Below, in pieces: positions 31,817 to 41,726 of a stretch of DNA of 64,000 bases; the first letter of the stretch is position 1, and each line of letters starts with the position of its first letter. Location: assembly GCA_036362985.1 (NCBI GenBank), contig JAYGXS010000003.1, forward strand, positions 83,834,753 through 83,898,752, written 5' to 3'. Source of the stretch: Ligula intestinalis. Taxonomy: Eukaryota; Platyhelminthes; Cestoda; Diphyllobothriidea; Diphyllobothriidae. The notes under the pieces are model-generated. The model saw only the letters and a program-made list of their open reading frames with translations. It was not told where the DNA came from and ran no database searches. The translations under genes were made by a program, and so were the position numbers.

Positions 31817-33139
31817 TCGCTAAGACCGTGCAATTTTCATAATTAAATTTGACTTGGTACTTTAGCATATATTTAGTAACGCTATTTTGATCCATTGAGT
31901 TGATTTAATTCTGTGAAAGCCTTTTAGCTAGGAAAATCACCATCTCAGTTAGGCTGATGAAGAAAAATGGCCATTAATATTAGCGAAATTGAAAGTAGTT
32001 TCATATCGAGGGAGTTTACCATCCTATTACCAAAGACAAAACCAAACTGTTTATTAACGTTGATGATACAATGGAAGAACTGCAAAATAAGTAAAATAGA
32101 TATAGAACTGGAAAAGTTTGTCCGAATTTGTTCACATTAAAGAGAAGCCAATTTAAAGGAATCGCATTTATAGCAGAAACATATGAGATTTACATTTTAA
32201 AATTATGTTTAGCTAACCTATGAAGTTTTGTCGCACAGAAAGCAGTAACAAAAAAATTCTTCGCAAAGCAAAGTGTCCGCATATATTACCGCGAAGAAGA
32301 AGGCCCTATTGAATGTTAGTCATGTAGGAATATACTTTTTATGTAAACTGTACGTTCCGCTTATGCGTAATTTAGAAACAGAACAGACAGAAGCATAGTA
32401 AGCATTTCCAAAATGGCCAAATATGTGACTTTTTTGTCGTTTTTGCAATCTTATAAGGGATCGTGGAATTAATCCACTTATGCGGAAAATAAACCATTAT
32501 AAAGAGAAAAGTAAGTAATTTCACCTCTCGCCAAACTGAATTGTTTATCTTCAGGTATATTGAAGAAATTGTCAAAAGTCTCCAATTTCATTGGAAAAAG
32601 TTAATATACACACATTCGTCAGTCGATTATCTAACCAAAGAGGTAACCTATTAAAAAATGTTTGAGGCATTCGGTAAGTGCTCTCTAATATACCTAACTT
32701 TAAAGGTTCCGATGTAAACGTCGAACAGAAGCGTAATATATCAATGAAGACACTGAAAACAAGAGAATGATGCCAGACTCTATTCGACGATATTCAATGA
32801 ATAGTTTTCTACAAATGGTAAAGTGTACGAAAAAATGACTAAAGAAAAGTTCTTTTATGTAAAGCGGTTACGTAAGCTTCTAAGATAAATAAAATATTTA
32901 AATTTATTGTTCTAAATTATAGCTATTTTTACATCTCCGGAACATAAGGGATTATCGGGAAAACTTTATTTTTCTTAACAAACACCTAGTACTTCGAACA
33001 CTTGTTTTATGTTTTAAATATGCCCAATTCCGTTCATTATTATTTCTAAGTCTTCCTAAATGCATGCACACTGGTATTCGAGAAATGGTCAAACTTTTAC
33101 AAAGTTATGGAAATTCCACGGTTTTTAGCGAATACTGTA
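31817..33139. mobile_element. Non-coding pogo-like element with terminal inverted repeats
   Basis: The left end reads CAGTAGTCGCTAAGACCGTG and the right end, reversed, CAGTATTCGCTAAAAACCGTG; the similarity continues for about 33 bases. The matching segmental duplicate near 39,090 lacks the whole stretch, so it is an insertion made after that duplication. The interior is AT-rich with no transposase. Termini starting CAGT and a flanking TA fit pogo/Tigger-like elements moved in trans. Confidence 0.65.
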
Positions 33140-33216
33140 GGCATCCCAAATGAATACAGTTACACGAATAAATAGCAGCTTAAGTTAAATAGTCAGTCAA
33201 CAAGAGAAAATTTTAC

Positions 33217-33303
33217 TTCTGTGGACAGAGTCGACATGCCGCTTCAGTGCATCGTATCGTGCAAAAGCCTTTCCACATAACGCGCATTCATGCGTTCGCA
33301 GAG
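33217..33303 (-). CDS. Single C2H2 zinc-finger exon (minus gene, finger 4)
   Basis: An 87-nt exon with one finger, C-x2-C-x12-H-x4-H (CALC, then HVDSVH); helix stretch RYDALKR. Acceptor ATCCCTTCCAG, donor A|GTAAAA (a weaker donor than its neighbours). Symmetric phase. It is the segmental duplicate of the exon at 39,144-39,230, whose helix reads RSDVLKR. The open stretch is shorter than 60 codons in total, so it is easily overlooked by ORF length filters. Confidence 0.85.
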
Positions 33304-33645
33304 CTGGAAGGGATAGAAGACACAGATAGGAAAGAGAAGAGAAGAATCGCTGTCGTTAAACTATAGTTGCGAAAATAAAACTCGAAAGCTGAAGTCAGGG
33401 CGGCTAATAAGAAGGCAGCTCAGACACTGACGACGTTGGCACAGCAACAGCACCAGAGACGGAAGCACACTTTACTCATCGAAACAAAGTACCGAGCACA
33501 CCACAGAGGCCAAAGTGGCAACATAAGAAATAAGTTGCAAAGGCAATCATTTCTGAGAATACACACGACTTCCTTCATGAGCGAATGAGTTGTAAATAGC
33601 GAGAAACCCTCTACAAAGGCTCCCTCATGGGTTTCCTACGAGCCT

Positions 33646-33965
33646 AAGATTTGCCAATGCTGTTAAGAACATCAAACAAAAAAGTAGTCTAGGTAGAGCG
33701 TTGTGCTACCAGGGCACGACCTTCACACAGACTCCTAAGCCCTAAACGTAAACCAAACCCTGAGCTTGGCAATAAGACTTAACCTTTTAGACAAGCCTAG
33801 TCTTGACCCTGGAAACCAACCCCAATTCTAATTAGAAAGGTAACCCTGACTTTAGGCCGGAACCTCTAAAAAACTCTAAAACTTAACTCAATCGAAGAAC
33901 AAATCACAACACCAAGCCTGATCATAATCCGAACCAGTAAAGTAACCCTAACACCATCTCCAAAC
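33646..33965. other. No recognisable feature
   Basis: A stretch with repeated CTAACCC/TAACCCTA-like wording (33,740-33,980) precedes the Jockey element. It has the look of degenerate short tandem repetition but is not a clean telomere-type array. Confidence 0.4.
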
Positions 33966-33969
33966 CGTT

Positions 33970-36730
33970 ATCCTAACAGCGGGTCTAATGATAATCAAAG
34001 TAAGCCAATTCTATGCACTACGCTTTGAACTGATACTTGCAGGCTGGGCAGACCTAGTACTATCCTCGCTCCGACGACAAGCAGCAAGCCTTCTCGTCGG
34101 TGAAACCGACTGTACCCATCTCCGGATAGACTACAGCGAAGAGCTGCACTTCCCTTTACTCGCCCCCCATACCAAAATTTGCCAGTATACATGATTACAT
34201 CTTTTTTCGAGAGTGGATCTTCCTCACGGGATTGTCTATGAATACTGAGCTCTGACCATCTCCCGATAGTTACCACAATCAGCGTACATGCTTGCCCGAT
34301 ACGTAACGCTCGCAAGTGCTTTATGAACCTACGTAAAGCCAACTGGCCCGGTTTCCTTAGTAAAACTGAGAATCTCTTTGACCAGGCTCCTTTCCCTCCA
34401 GATGTCCGCCAGGGTGTACCGATCTTCAACCGCATCATGCATGCCGCCTCTAAGCACAACATTCCTGCGGGCAAGGTCTTTGATCCCATCCCAGGATACA
34501 CTTCCGATGCGACCACCTTATCAAAAGAACGTAATGTCACCCAGGCTCAAAACCCTCAACACCTGTCGTTGCCGGCCATGACCTTAGAGATCTCCCGATT
34601 TGTCAATGAACACAAGAGGACTCTACAGCAAGAAAAGCTAGCCACTTTGTCCAGCCGCACGAACACCAGCAAATTATGGCAGAAAAACATATCCATCGGT
34701 AGAGGAGCGCCTGCCCCTCCCAACCAGGTTATTAAATTCAATGGTATACCGATGAAGACCGACAGGGACATTGCCAACCAATTTAATGTGCAATTCACCA
34801 CGATTGCAGTCCATAAATCATCGAAGAATTCGAGGATCATCAAACACAGGTCGTGCAAACCTTTATTGATGCCACACCAATTCTCAGGTCATGATACCAT
34901 AACTGTGATTAAGCGTACTAAGAATCTAAGGCGTTTGGGCCTGACGACATTATGATGGTACACCTAAAACACCTAGGCCCCCGGGGTGTCGAATTCCTGA
35001 ACATGTTATTTAATATGTCTCTAGCCACGTGCCATATATCAGCTATCTGGAAAATGGCCCATAGCCTCCTCAGCCACAAAGCGGGTAAAGACGCCGCTGT
35101 CTCAGTTACCACCCGATCTCGCTCTTCAGCCCGGCCGTGAAAATACTTGAGCGTCTTATTCCCACGTCGCCCAACAGACATGCCAACCTCAAAGAGTACC
35201 AACACGGTTTCAGAGCTTTCCACTCTACGTCGTCAGCCCTACAACGCGTCACGGACCGCATTGCATGTGGATTCAACGAAACGAAACCTGCGGACAGAAC
35301 AGTAATGGTCGCCCTCGACCTTACTAAGACATTTGACTCGGTCAACATTAAAGTCTTGATGACATCTCTCATGGATTCGTCTCTACCGAACGAGCTCTGC
35401 AGATGGCTGAACTGCTATCTTCGTGACAGACACGAGTCAAATTTTCGGGCACGCCATCCACAGCCCGCAACTCTAGGACAGGAGTTCCTCGAGGTTCTGT
35501 CAGTTCGCCATCGCTATTCAACATCTATATGGCTGACCTCCCGAACCCCCCTCCCCCTGAAGTCGAGATAGTGTCCTATGCTGATGATATCACCTTGCCA
35601 TCTTCTCACCCGAATTTCCGCATAGCTCCGACGTCTTAAATGACTACATTCCTAGTTTGGTCCGGCACCTAGCTGATAAGTATTTGAAGCTATCCGCGCC
35701 TAAGTCCTCAGTAACTCTGTTTACTCCGGACCCCTACGAATACAATTCCCATCCTCAAATTAAGGTGGACGGCAATGACTGCTTTATGTCAGTATCCTAA
35801 ACTCCTGGGCCTCACTCTCGACCCGATGCTGGCTCTACACCACCTTGCTGACATCCCAACCAAGAAAGCCAAAGCCAAACTCAACACACCCTAAAAGCTT
35901 TGGCAGGTTCTTCTTGGGGCCAGGACACCTAGACGCTAGTCACGACATACCGAGCAACAGGCAGGGCCGCGACTGAGCATGCACCAGCTGGGTGAAATTC
36001 CAACGCGTTGAGAACGCTGCTCTCCGCATCGCCACGGGCTGTGTTAATATGACCAATGTAGATCACTTCTATCAGGAAACTCAAGTCCTGCCTCTGAAAG
36101 TTCACTCTATCATGCAGACAAAAATCTACATTGCGCAATCCTATAATCCAGAACATCCGGGTTATCGTCTCTTAACACGCCCTCCACCTGCTAGACGCAT
36201 GAAGCAATCTACCACAGACGCGCACCGTTCACATGCTTCGGTGTACCCTACTAATCTACCGATACCGGACCTCGTTAAGAGTCTCCACACCGAAACTGTC
36301 GAACAAGCCATTAGCAGCTATAAACCCAACAAAGTCCTCAACGCTCCTCCGCCGGACTCCGACGTCATAGCTAGAGAATGTAGGGCCAACCTGACCAGAA
36401 ACGCCAGAACCAGACTATCCCAGCTGCGTTCCGGCTTCTCTACGCTGCTGAATTCATTCAAATGCCGTCTCACCTCATGCTTCGACAACGTCACGGCCAA
36501 TTGTAGTGACTGCCTCCTGCCTTCCCACACAACATGCCAACTTTTCAACTGCCCGGCAAAACCTACGGACCTCACCCCGAGGACCTATGGCTTCGCCCAG
36601 ACAAAGTCGCTGAATTCCCTTATCTTTCTTAAAAATGTTAAAGCTTTATCCTTCTTAAAAATTTTATAGCACGTATTTCTGGCAAACTAGGATAAGGAAG
36701 TAAGTTAGTACAACAACAACAACAATGACA
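33970..36730 (+). mobile_element. Jockey-type non-LTR retrotransposon, 5'-truncated and frameshifted
   Basis: Plus strand. The end of an AP endonuclease (SSDHLPIV near 34,245) is followed by the linker region (34,323-34,955), reverse transcriptase start (34,952-35,140), ALDLTKTFDSV near 35,315, the catalytic YADD at 35,577-35,588, and a C-terminal region (35,992-36,660) ending in a C-x2-C plus LFNCPAKPTDLTP motif typical of this group. Frameshifts separate the pieces. It ends in a short (ACA)n run at about 36,708-36,725, likely its 3' tail. It sits in the intron between minus-strand fingers 3 and 4. Confidence 0.8.
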
Positions 36731-36877
36731 AGACTTTACACTGACACTGCGTTTCTGGCCACATAAACCATGATAACCTTTTAGGGAAATATGCAGAAAA
36801 TGCGTAGCACAGGAAGTCAACACACTATCAGGCAGCATGAGAAAAACTCCTCCAGTAACTAGAAAATGGGCACGTAC

Positions 36878-36964
36878 TTTTGTGGACAGCGTTGAGATGA
36901 CGGTTCAGCTGCCCAAGGTTCGGAAAGACCTTGCCACAGAACTCACAGGCATAACTGCGCAGAG
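36878..36964 (-). CDS. Single C2H2 zinc-finger exon (minus gene, finger 3)
   Basis: An 87-nt exon with one finger, C-x2-C-x12-H-x4-H (CEFC, then HLNAVH); helix stretch NLGQLNR. Acceptor TTGTTTTACAG, donor A|GTACGT, symmetric phase. Only 277 bp of intron separates it from the preceding exon (37,242), the closest pair in the window. It has no partner in the left segmental copy, where a Jockey element and other sequence occupy the space. Confidence 0.85.
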
Positions 36965-37241
36965 CTGTAAAACAAAAAAACATGAAATGAAAAGTTGCCA
37001 ACCGGCCTTTTGCTTGCGGACACATTCGCAGAAAATGATTAAGTGAGAAATTAGTAGGATATTTTGAAGTATCAAGTGGATTGTCGCGGCCACATGCGCC
37101 TTCGTGAAAGCCAGGGGTAGAATGCCACCGTGGGCTACATCAAGACCAGGAGACCTCACCTCCCAATGCAGAGAAGCGGGTGAATACTCATCTCTTGTAA
37201 ATTAAATGGGGGTGGAAGGCTAGAGGGAAAAAGACACGTAC

Positions 37242-37325
37242 TTTTATGAAAATTGATATGCCTCCTCAAGGTGCATTTCTCCGTGAACGTTTTGCCGCAA
37301 ATCTCGCAAGAGTAGGGCGGTAACG
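37242..37325 (-). CDS. Single C2H2 zinc-finger exon (minus gene, finger 2), shorter
   Basis: An 84-nt exon, one codon shorter than the others: C-x2-C-x12-H-x3-H (CEIC, then HINFH), with helix stretch EKCTLRR. Spacing of three residues between the histidines is also normal for C2H2 fingers, so it should fold. Acceptor GTTATTTCAG, donor A|GTACGT; phase symmetric, so the one-codon loss did not disturb joining. Duplicate of the exon at 30,870-30,956. Confidence 0.85.
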
Positions 37326-38704
37326 CTGAAATAACAGAAGAAAAAGCTTCGATTGCATATCTCTTCCAGTGCTCTAAACAGGCATATGCAAAATAGGCCT
37401 AAATCTATCACGACACGCTAGGAGGCATGACGGGAAAGACTGCGAACTACGGTATCCACACCCTCCAAGACTCTGAGTCAGACTGCAACGGCTCCCGCCC
37501 AAAGTCGTAATTCCCCGCAGCTGAGATACGAGCTACCCTAACAGAAACTCAACATATGCGATAGGCACCAGATCGTGCACAAAAAGCGTATATGGGTTGT
37601 TGAGATTTACCAACTGCTGCCCCCCTAACGCAAATTCACTCGCGTTGACATCGTCTTGCAACTAGAGACTTGCAGGTGAAGGACGGAGTACATTTAATCC
37701 TGCACAAAGTTGTCTCATCAAAAATTAACTTCCAGAGTTAAGGTCCTCACGCGCGTTAGGCAAGAAACTAAGCCCTACTCCCTCGAACCATCATAGCTGT
37801 CCAGGTTAACTCACTTCGTCCTCTTCCACCCACAGTGGGCGGCTATACAGTTCTGTTTAAAAGGCCCACAGTCGTGTCCCCGTGAGCACACGACGCTAGA
37901 AAGGGTGTCGCAGTGAGCTGTTTGTAAGACTTGGGCACATGCGCAAAGGGTAGCGTATTTAAGGTCGTACTTCGAGTGACGACCGGGCTGCTGCAAAACG
38001 GAGAAGAAAACCAAAGCCCTGTAAGCAGCTGGACCATGTGATCAACCTCGCATTGCCGTGGTACCGATCGGTAAACCCATTCCCGTTCGCGCCTCCTCGC
38101 ACCCCTTAGGGCTGACTGCTACCCAGCCCCAATCCAACCCACCCCATTTAACCACGTCCTGCAGGCTTTCATGAACTTCTTTGCTGTGACAACTACCTCC
38201 CCCCGACTCACTATGTGCCCACGTCTTTGACTAATTGTTTTCGACTCCCTTTACCCATCAAGTTTCACCCTTCGAGGCTGACACGTAATCCTCTTAGTAA
38301 TAGGCAACGAACGTCTACAGCTAAATAAGAGGTCAGGAAATTTTATGACGTCAATAAATTCTGCTAATCTCGTGATCTTTGCTTTCTTCAACTATGCTAT
38401 AACCTACCAATTTTACATACCTTGCTTTCCTCCCTCCTCCCCCCCCCTACCACCAGCATCAGCCTACACTGTGTGCACCAGCATGCATCATAGTGCAAAA
38501 GCTTGTGGTAAGAAGGCAGTTTTCGGTGTAATATGCGATCCTCTGTAATCCTACAACCTACAAAGCAATGTCTTGACTGCGGTCGAAAGATTATCAATAA
38601 ATTCTTTTGACCTGCATTTTATGCGAAGCCGTGGCCTAACTTAAGTAACAAGATATTTAGTTTTGGCACATTCGAATACTCCATTTGACTCAATCGTGAA
38701 ATAA

Positions 38705-38800
38705 ACGGTGGCCTTGGTGTGATACGAACCCACGACATCAAGGGCAGGGTTTGCGTGCAGCCAACGCTCTAAACATCTTAACTACGAGGCCCCGCCGGCA
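38705..38800 (-). mobile_element. tRNA-like SINE head (right copy)
   Basis: The reverse complement reads GGGGCCTCGTAGTTAAGATG, then TTTAGAGCGTTGG, and some 35 bases later GTGGGTTCGTATCACACC. These stand in for the A and B boxes of a tRNA-derived SINE. It duplicates 31,430-31,530. The B box has one change from the GGTTCGAATCC consensus. Confidence 0.5.
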
Positions 38801-39143
38801 ACCCTGAGATAAGTTAAGTTTGGATCAAACCATCCGCCTAGTCTACTCGAACACACAGAATCTACCAATTCTGGTACAGAAAGCTGACTGCCCAAGCAGG
38901 ACGATCGAAACAATTACTCTAAAATCCAATAAAATAACTATTAGTATCACTTAGTTAACGAGGTGGGTAACTTGATTCAGAACTGCTGATGGAGTATAGG
39001 AGCTCAAATAGTTAATGAATTAGCTGCACTCAAGATTTGCAGTAAGCACTTAGGACAATAACATCACAGAAAGAAAGCAACATAGGCATAGCAAAGGGAC
39101 ACAGTTGAATGAACAAATAGCGGTCAATGAGAGAAAAATTTAC

Positions 39144-39230
39144 ATTTGTGGACATAGTCGACATGCCGCTTCAGTACATCGCTTCGTGTGAAGGGCATTC
39201 CACAGAACTCGCATTTATGTTGTCCCCGCA
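39144..39230 (-). CDS. Single C2H2 zinc-finger exon (minus gene, finger 1)
   Basis: An 87-nt exon with one finger, C-x2-C-x12-H-x4-H (CEFC, then HVDYVH); helix stretch RSDVLKR, close to the RSDELTR helix of Zif268-type fingers, which contact G-rich triplets (family knowledge; specificity here is inference). Acceptor TTCCCTTCCAG, donor T|GTAAAT, symmetric phase. It is the first finger of the minus series and would be joined, in phase, to the upstream exon at 41,216-41,290. Confidence 0.85.
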
Positions 39231-40221
39231 CTGGAAGGGAAAGAAGACCGACAGTCACGAAACAGAAAAGAAGAGTCACTTCTGTTAGACTAAAGTTGCG
39301 AAAATAATACTCGAAAGCTAGAGTCAAGGTTTTCAATAAGAAGACTGCATAGTCGCTGACGACGGTGACACCACAGGAGCACCAGAGACGGAATCACACT
39401 TCGCTCATCCAAACGAAGAACTGAGCACATCACACAGGCCACACTTGTTAGAACAGCCTAACGAACAGCCTACGCAAGCAATAGCTTGCAGGCATAGCCG
39501 CACTCCAAGCAGGCTATGGATCGGCCTACACGGACGAACGTACGCTAGCCGTAAGTCGATCGATAATTCAGAATTCAAACTATAGTAATTCACAGAGCCA
39601 ACAGCCAATGGGACCGGCCACTATTTCAGAAGAGAATCTGATTGGCTCAAGGAACATCGTTGACACACGTTTGTTTACCTAAATTTGTTGTACCTCGAAC
39701 ACTAAAGGACTTCCGCTTTCTGCACACTTCCTGCTGTGTTCTCTCTTTGGGGGCTCACATGAGGCGTAGACGACGAATATTTTTGCCTGGGCTTCTGTTA
39801 CAACAATTTGGCGACGTGATATCTCAGCCTGGGCCTCCATTATAAGAACACTTGCACCATGAACAATGAATTGGAAACGCAACCATTTCTGAGACTACAC
39901 GAGACTTCCTTCCCAAAGCGGGCAAAATAAGCGCATTAGTTGTAAATAGCTAGAAGCAAACCCTCAGCAAAAGCTTCATTATGAGTTTCCTACGACAAGA
40001 TTGCAGTCCCACTTCCACACGCACAGGATAGGTAGCTTCGGTTGCAAGGCGGTTGGCAAACCCTGATAAAATTCTCGATTTCCAAACACTACCATAGGAG
40101 CTGTCCATCTGAACTGAAAGTAGCACCCCGTCAACTTGACCTCCTCACACAAACCATATACAAACTAGTCCCAGGGAGCAGTTAAGAAGCAGATGCAGTA
40201 ACTGGAAAGAGCACGTTATCG

Positions 40222-40263
40222 GCCTGACGTTAAGAATTTATCCTCGTGCTAATCGTCAGAGAC
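40222..40263 (-). ncRNA. Hammerhead-ribozyme-like motif, copy d (decayed)
   Basis: Minus strand: GTCT-CTGACGA, 20 nt, TAACGTC-AGGC. Same 42-nt frame and same GTCT/AGGC pairing as the copy at 9,527-9,568, but the first core box has T to C and the second core box has lost GA, so it should be inactive. Confidence 0.4.
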
Positions 40264-40379
40264 AGTCGTGGATAAGGGTGATAGGGACACAAAGATCGCA
40301 ATACTTGAAGGCCACGGAGGCCAGACCACCACGTGCAACGGTCTCTAATGATAGATCCAAGTGATAATGCGAAATGCCA

Positions 40380-40840
40380 ATCCAACAAACTGTTTGTTCC
40401 AGCAAACAGTCAAGGGATGCTCGAAGTCTTCGACCGTTGATGTCTTCGACGCATCATTTCAATCTCTTAGCAAGATGGACATTCTAATATTCAGCCTTAT
40501 CGCGGATGTTTCCATCTACCAAATCTACCGTCATACATCCAGCAATGGTTTGAAATGACCAGTGCAAGCTATCTACGGAGGTCTGCAGAATGGTCGTGAA
40601 TCCCTCTGGTACTTTAAACTGTAGACACCGACACGGCAGTCGACTGAGGACGTGACTCAAAACTGTCCCTTCAGACTTCGGATGAATGGGCCTCATAACC
40701 GCTTACGGCTTGCGACACTAAACAAGCACTGGGTTGACATTTGCGAGGTGTTCGTTTCCAACCGCCGCCAATGGGCTGCCGTTATCCGTGGTTCCGATTG
40801 ATTTAACAATAGTCTCCCTCGAACTGTATGCTGCTATGTA
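40380..40840 (+). mobile_element. RTE-type retrotransposon 3' fragment
   Basis: Aligns by eye with 51,900-52,330 (+): both contain GCTCGAAGTCTT, CTACCAAATCTA, CATACATCCAG, ATCTGCAGA/GTCTGCAGA and CGACACGGCAG/CGACATGGCGG text, then GAATGGGCC/CAATGGGCT near the end. This is the region after the reverse transcriptase palm in the RTE copy at 50.9-52.4 kb. No open frame remains. Confidence 0.6.
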
Positions 40841-41215
40841 TGCGCGCGGAACAATGATGATTAAGCCCTTCTAAGGACCCCTCAGTGGCCTAACATGTCT
40901 TCTCAGCAAACAAATGTAAACAGCCTATAGACCTTTCCGACTGAATCGAAATATAATCAGGTACAGCTTTTTCCTTGGTTTGGACAAAAAGTGTGCAGTT
41001 GAACCCCAGGCACACAATTACTCAGCCAGCAACCAAATAAAGAAGTTGTTCCAACAAGACAAAAAAATGAGAAGAAGCTCAGAGGAAAAATAAAAATAGC
41101 ATGGGACATAACAGCTGGTGTTCGTGTTCACTTATGCCGTGAGACTTATTTATATTGCATCACAGGACAGGCCAGACGGATCAGGGAACAAGTAACGGAA
41201 GAAAGCATTACTCAC

Positions 41216-41290
41216 GCAAACATTGATCGTCTTCTAAATGGTTCACAGGTTCCTCGCCAGTGGGTTCTTCTACCTTGAAGTACTGCATGC
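41216..41290 (-). CDS. Candidate linker exon before the fingers
   Basis: A 75-nt open segment bounded by TTCCCACAG and C|GTGAGT, an excellent donor. It begins with two bases and ends with one base of a codon, the same phase as every finger exon. It encodes an acidic stretch (start MQYFKVEEPTGEEP). Joining it to the exon at 39,144-39,230 gives a sense codon. I do not recognise the protein segment; the call rests on splice signals and phase. Confidence 0.45.
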
Positions 41291-41325
41291 CTGTGGGAAT
41301 AAGGAGTAAAAAAAGAAGGACGCAC

Positions 41326-41572
41326 CAGAAGTGTGTGCCTCCAGAGGACTTGTCGGATTAGAGGGTTTATTGGGAATAGATAGGCCAGCCGCCATGTTCA
41401 AATCACCCGTTGGAACACTTGAGAGGACTGTGGGGGTCTGGGTTTCATGGTTCACCTCAGCTGGTGAAGGTGACGACACTGGTGATGGTTGCCACTTTTC
41501 CCCGATGCTTGCGCAGTCCCTGGCATTGGATTCGTTTGAGTCTTGCTGGGCGCACAGTCGCCGGCTTCGACG
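41326..41572 (-). CDS. Candidate Ser/Pro-rich exon of the finger gene
   Basis: A 247-nt open segment after acceptor TTCTTACAG and before donor G|GTGCGT. It starts at a codon boundary (RRSRRLCAQQ) and ends one base into a codon, so it joins in frame to the exon at 41,216-41,290. The translation is rich in Ser, Pro, Thr and Asn with no known domain, as is common in the N-terminal part of transcription factors. Only 35 bases separate it from the next exon; such short introns exist in flatworms but this one could be partly retained. Confidence 0.4.
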
Positions 41573-41681
41573 CTGTAAGAACAGAATAATATACGGTTAA
41601 GTAAATCATACATGTCGATTTGCCGATAGAGATTCCGAAGCCTAAATGCAATACAGACCTACCACAGACCGTTATAATTAC

Positions 41682-41726
41682 CTTCCAACGCCTAAGCACT
41701 ATCTTCTGGTTTAAACTTCCTTCTTC
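41682..41726 (-). CDS. Candidate small basic exon of the finger gene
   Basis: A 45-nt segment between TTGTTACAG and G|GTAATT, phase 0 at both ends. It encodes 15 residues ending VLRRWK; with the next exon this gives K-I-V-L-R-R-W-K followed by RRSRR, a basic cluster that would suit a nuclear localisation signal. No start codon or 5' exon is identified upstream. The call is tentative because the exon is tiny. Confidence 0.35.

Larger units (their letters stand above)
30830..33645 (-). repeat. Segmental duplication containing two finger exons, left copy
   Basis: Aligns with 37,195-39,995. Matched items are finger exon 5 with 37,242-37,325, the tRNA-like region near 31,440-31,530 with 38,720-38,800, the GTGCAAAAGCTTG stretch near 31,217 with 38,492, and finger exon 4 with 39,144-39,230. 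Shared flanking text ends near 33,645/39,995. The left copy has an extra 1.33-kb inverted-repeat element (31,817-33,139). Confidence 0.75.
37195..39995 (-). repeat. Segmental duplication containing two finger exons, right copy
   Basis: Partner of 30,830-33,645. It carries extra sequence at about 37,560-38,430 and at about 39,432-39,875 relative to the left copy, and lacks the pogo-like element. The order of exons and introns is the same in both copies. Confidence 0.75.
39996..41215. other. Intron containing ribozyme-like and RTE pieces; otherwise unassigned
   Basis: Apart from the motif at 40,222-40,263 and the RTE piece at 40,380-40,840 I see no supported feature. If the candidate exons at 41.2-41.7 kb are real, this is the intron before finger 1. 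Confidence 0.4.

Noticed and set aside
31955..32000. Another hammerhead-like motif (CTGATGA followed by GAAAT)
   Set aside because: The intervening 24 bases do not form a stem II next to the core, and no cleavage triplet follows; probably chance inside an AT-rich element.
33740..33980. Interstitial telomeric array (repeated CTAACCC-like text)
   Set aside because: The units are irregular in length and sequence and do not form a continuous tandem run.
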